This document shows positions 63,119 through 64,000 of a stretch of 64,000 nt of DNA, in pieces. The DNA is from Geomonas sp. Red32. GTDB taxonomy: Bacteria > Desulfobacterota > Desulfuromonadia > Geobacterales > Geobacteraceae. Within the stretch, counting starts at the first letter, position 1. Every line of letters starts with the position of its first letter. A program made the position numbers and the translations under genes. Location: positions 124,001-188,000 of the forward strand of contig NZ_JAKLOY010000001.1 of assembly GCF_023652955.1 (NCBI RefSeq). The letters run 5' to 3'. The notes under the pieces are model-generated. The model was not told the DNA's origin. It saw only the letters and a list, made by a program, of their open reading frames with translations, and searched no databases.

Positions 63119-63853
63119 ATGCCCCCAATCGCCATACTCGCCTCGACCATCATGGAGCTCTCCCAGCTCGTCAAGGCCGCCTCGGCCGTCCCCGTCGAGC
63201 TTGGCCACCTGGAAGCCTACCGGGGGAGCGTGGCCGGGCGGGAGGTCCTCTGCGCCGTCACCGGCATCGGCAAGGCCAACGCGGCCTCCGCCACCACCGT
63301 CCTGCTGGAGCGCAAGGAGATCGAACTGCTGGTCAACATCGGCTGCGGCGGTGCCTTCCCCGGCCAAGGGCTCTCCGTCGGGGGGCTCGCCATCGCCACC
63401 TCGGAATGCTTCGCCGACGAGGGGGTGTTGACCCCGCAGGGATGGCACGGACTGGATCTGATCGGCATCCCCCTCTTCGAGCACGGCGGCCGGCCGGTCT
63501 TCAACGCCGTGGAGCTTCCCGGGGAGCTCGCCTCCTTCTCGCTGCAACTCGCCCGCCGCCTGGGGGTGAGCGCCCAGCAGGGACCGTTTCTCACCGTCTC
63601 CACCTGCTCCGGCACCTCCGCCCGCGCCGCCGAACTCCTCGCCCACTTCCCCGCCCTGTGCGAAAACATGGAGGGGGCCGCCGTCGCACAGATGGCGCTG
63701 CTCTACGGGGTCCCATTCCTGGAGGTCCGCGGCATCAGCAACCTCGTGGAAGACCGCGACCTCTCCCGCTGGGACCTCAAAGGCGCCGTCACCGCCGCCC
63801 AAAGCTTCGTGCTCGAACTGCTCCAGTCCCCCCTCCCCCTGCCCCACCGCTAA
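63119..63853 (+). CDS. mqnB: Futalosine hydrolase
   Basis: MqnB removes hypoxanthine from futalosine in the futalosine route to menaquinone. The 244-residue nucleosidase-fold protein shows VTGIGKANAASAT near residue 50, GCGGAFPG, CSGTSARAAEL, the substrate-binding ENMEGAAVAQMA glutamates and RGISNLVEDRDLSRWDL, the last being diagnostic of futalosine hydrolases rather than MTA/SAH nucleosidase. ATG 63119 has AGGAG 8 bp upstream. Its presence implies the futalosine pathway; other mqn genes are not in the window. Confidence 0.93.
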   Translation: MPPIAILASTIMELSQLVKAASAVPVELGHLEAYRGSVAGREVLCAVTGIGKANAASATTVLLERKEIELLVNIGCGGAFPGQGLSVGGLAIATSECFADEGVLTPQGWHGLDLIGIPLFEHGGRPVFNAVELPGELASFSLQLARRLGVSAQQGPFLTVSTCSGTSARAAELLAHFPALCENMEGAAVAQMALLYGVPFLEVRGISNLVEDRDLSRWDLKGAVTAAQSFVLELLQSPLPLPHR

Positions 63854-64000
63854 CCGTTCTCCGGGCGAAACGCTGGGGTCTTTCCCCTACTCTCACACCC
63901 CCGTGGAGTGAAAGCCCCAAGCTAAGAAAAAAGTTTATTTATTCTCATTTCCATTTCGTGCTATAGATAGACGAACATGGCAGAACAGGCCTAAAATGAT

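Overview
The window is high-GC, gene-dense, single-chromosome-like DNA that most resembles the Geobacterales (Desulfuromonadota; Geobacter, Geomonas, Citrifermentans). The clearest markers are a two-gene module matching the SfrAB soluble NADPH/Fe(III) oxidoreductase of Geobacter, a 12-haem periplasmic c-type cytochrome, a sensor kinase with haem-c motifs in its periplasmic domain, the futalosine menaquinone enzyme MqnB, and a set of small conserved proteins typical of this group. I see no tRNA, rRNA, CRISPR array, insertion sequence or prophage. The assignment is inferred from protein content, not from a marker gene.

Layout. 1-7.2 kb: a small membrane protein, two short hypotheticals, sfrB-sfrA on the minus strand and coaE. 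7.2-15.5 kb: an IclR-type regulator, the haem-motif histidine kinase, a thiamine block thiS-thiG-thiE followed by a YhcC-type radical SAM gene and an FAH-family hydrolase, then a fibronectin-III protein, a YaaR homologue and a cold-shock protein. 15.7-23.2 kb: pyruvate phosphate dikinase, glyQ-glyS and a stand-alone mercuric-reductase-like flavoenzyme. 23.3-31.8 kb: a repeat-helix protein, an HD-GYP response regulator, a five-gene minus-strand cluster (def-fmt-DUF116-deacetylase-NlpC/P60), an orphan ParD-like antitoxin and a ferredoxin-nitroreductase. 31.9-37.8 kb: ilvE, rpoH under a CIRCE element, a transglutaminase-like protein, rsgA and a flavodoxin-like reductase. 38.2-47.3 kb: plsY, a MauE-like/rhodanese pair, an AI-2E family permease, lpxH, a YkgJ/transpeptidase/YihY cluster, YtxH and DUF948 proteins and the dodecahaem cytochrome. 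47.4-50.7 kb: a complete polar amino acid ABC importer. 51.1-62.6 kb: a complete type II secretion operon gspCDEFGHIJKLMN. The window ends with mqnB.

Functionally the region is mostly housekeeping and envelope biology of a respiratory anaerobe: NADPH/electron-carrier balance (SfrAB), menaquinone (MqnB) and c-type cytochromes for respiration, PPDK for gluconeogenic growth on acetate, and T2SS for export. The T2SS is plausibly used for outer-surface proteins, but no substrate is encoded here. The most interesting non-coding signals are a family of GC-rich palindromic repeats that punctuates intergenic gaps, four of them in or beside the T2SS operon; a CIRCE element immediately behind the rpoH -10 box; a 13-bp tandem repeat at the predicted start of the cytochrome transcript; a probable leaderless lpxH transcript; and paired GGTATACG sites above the orphan antitoxin gene.

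Start codons were chosen by reading ribosome-binding sites and overlaps. Promoter calls are by-eye matches to the sigma-70 consensus and are tentative unless a near-perfect match is stated.
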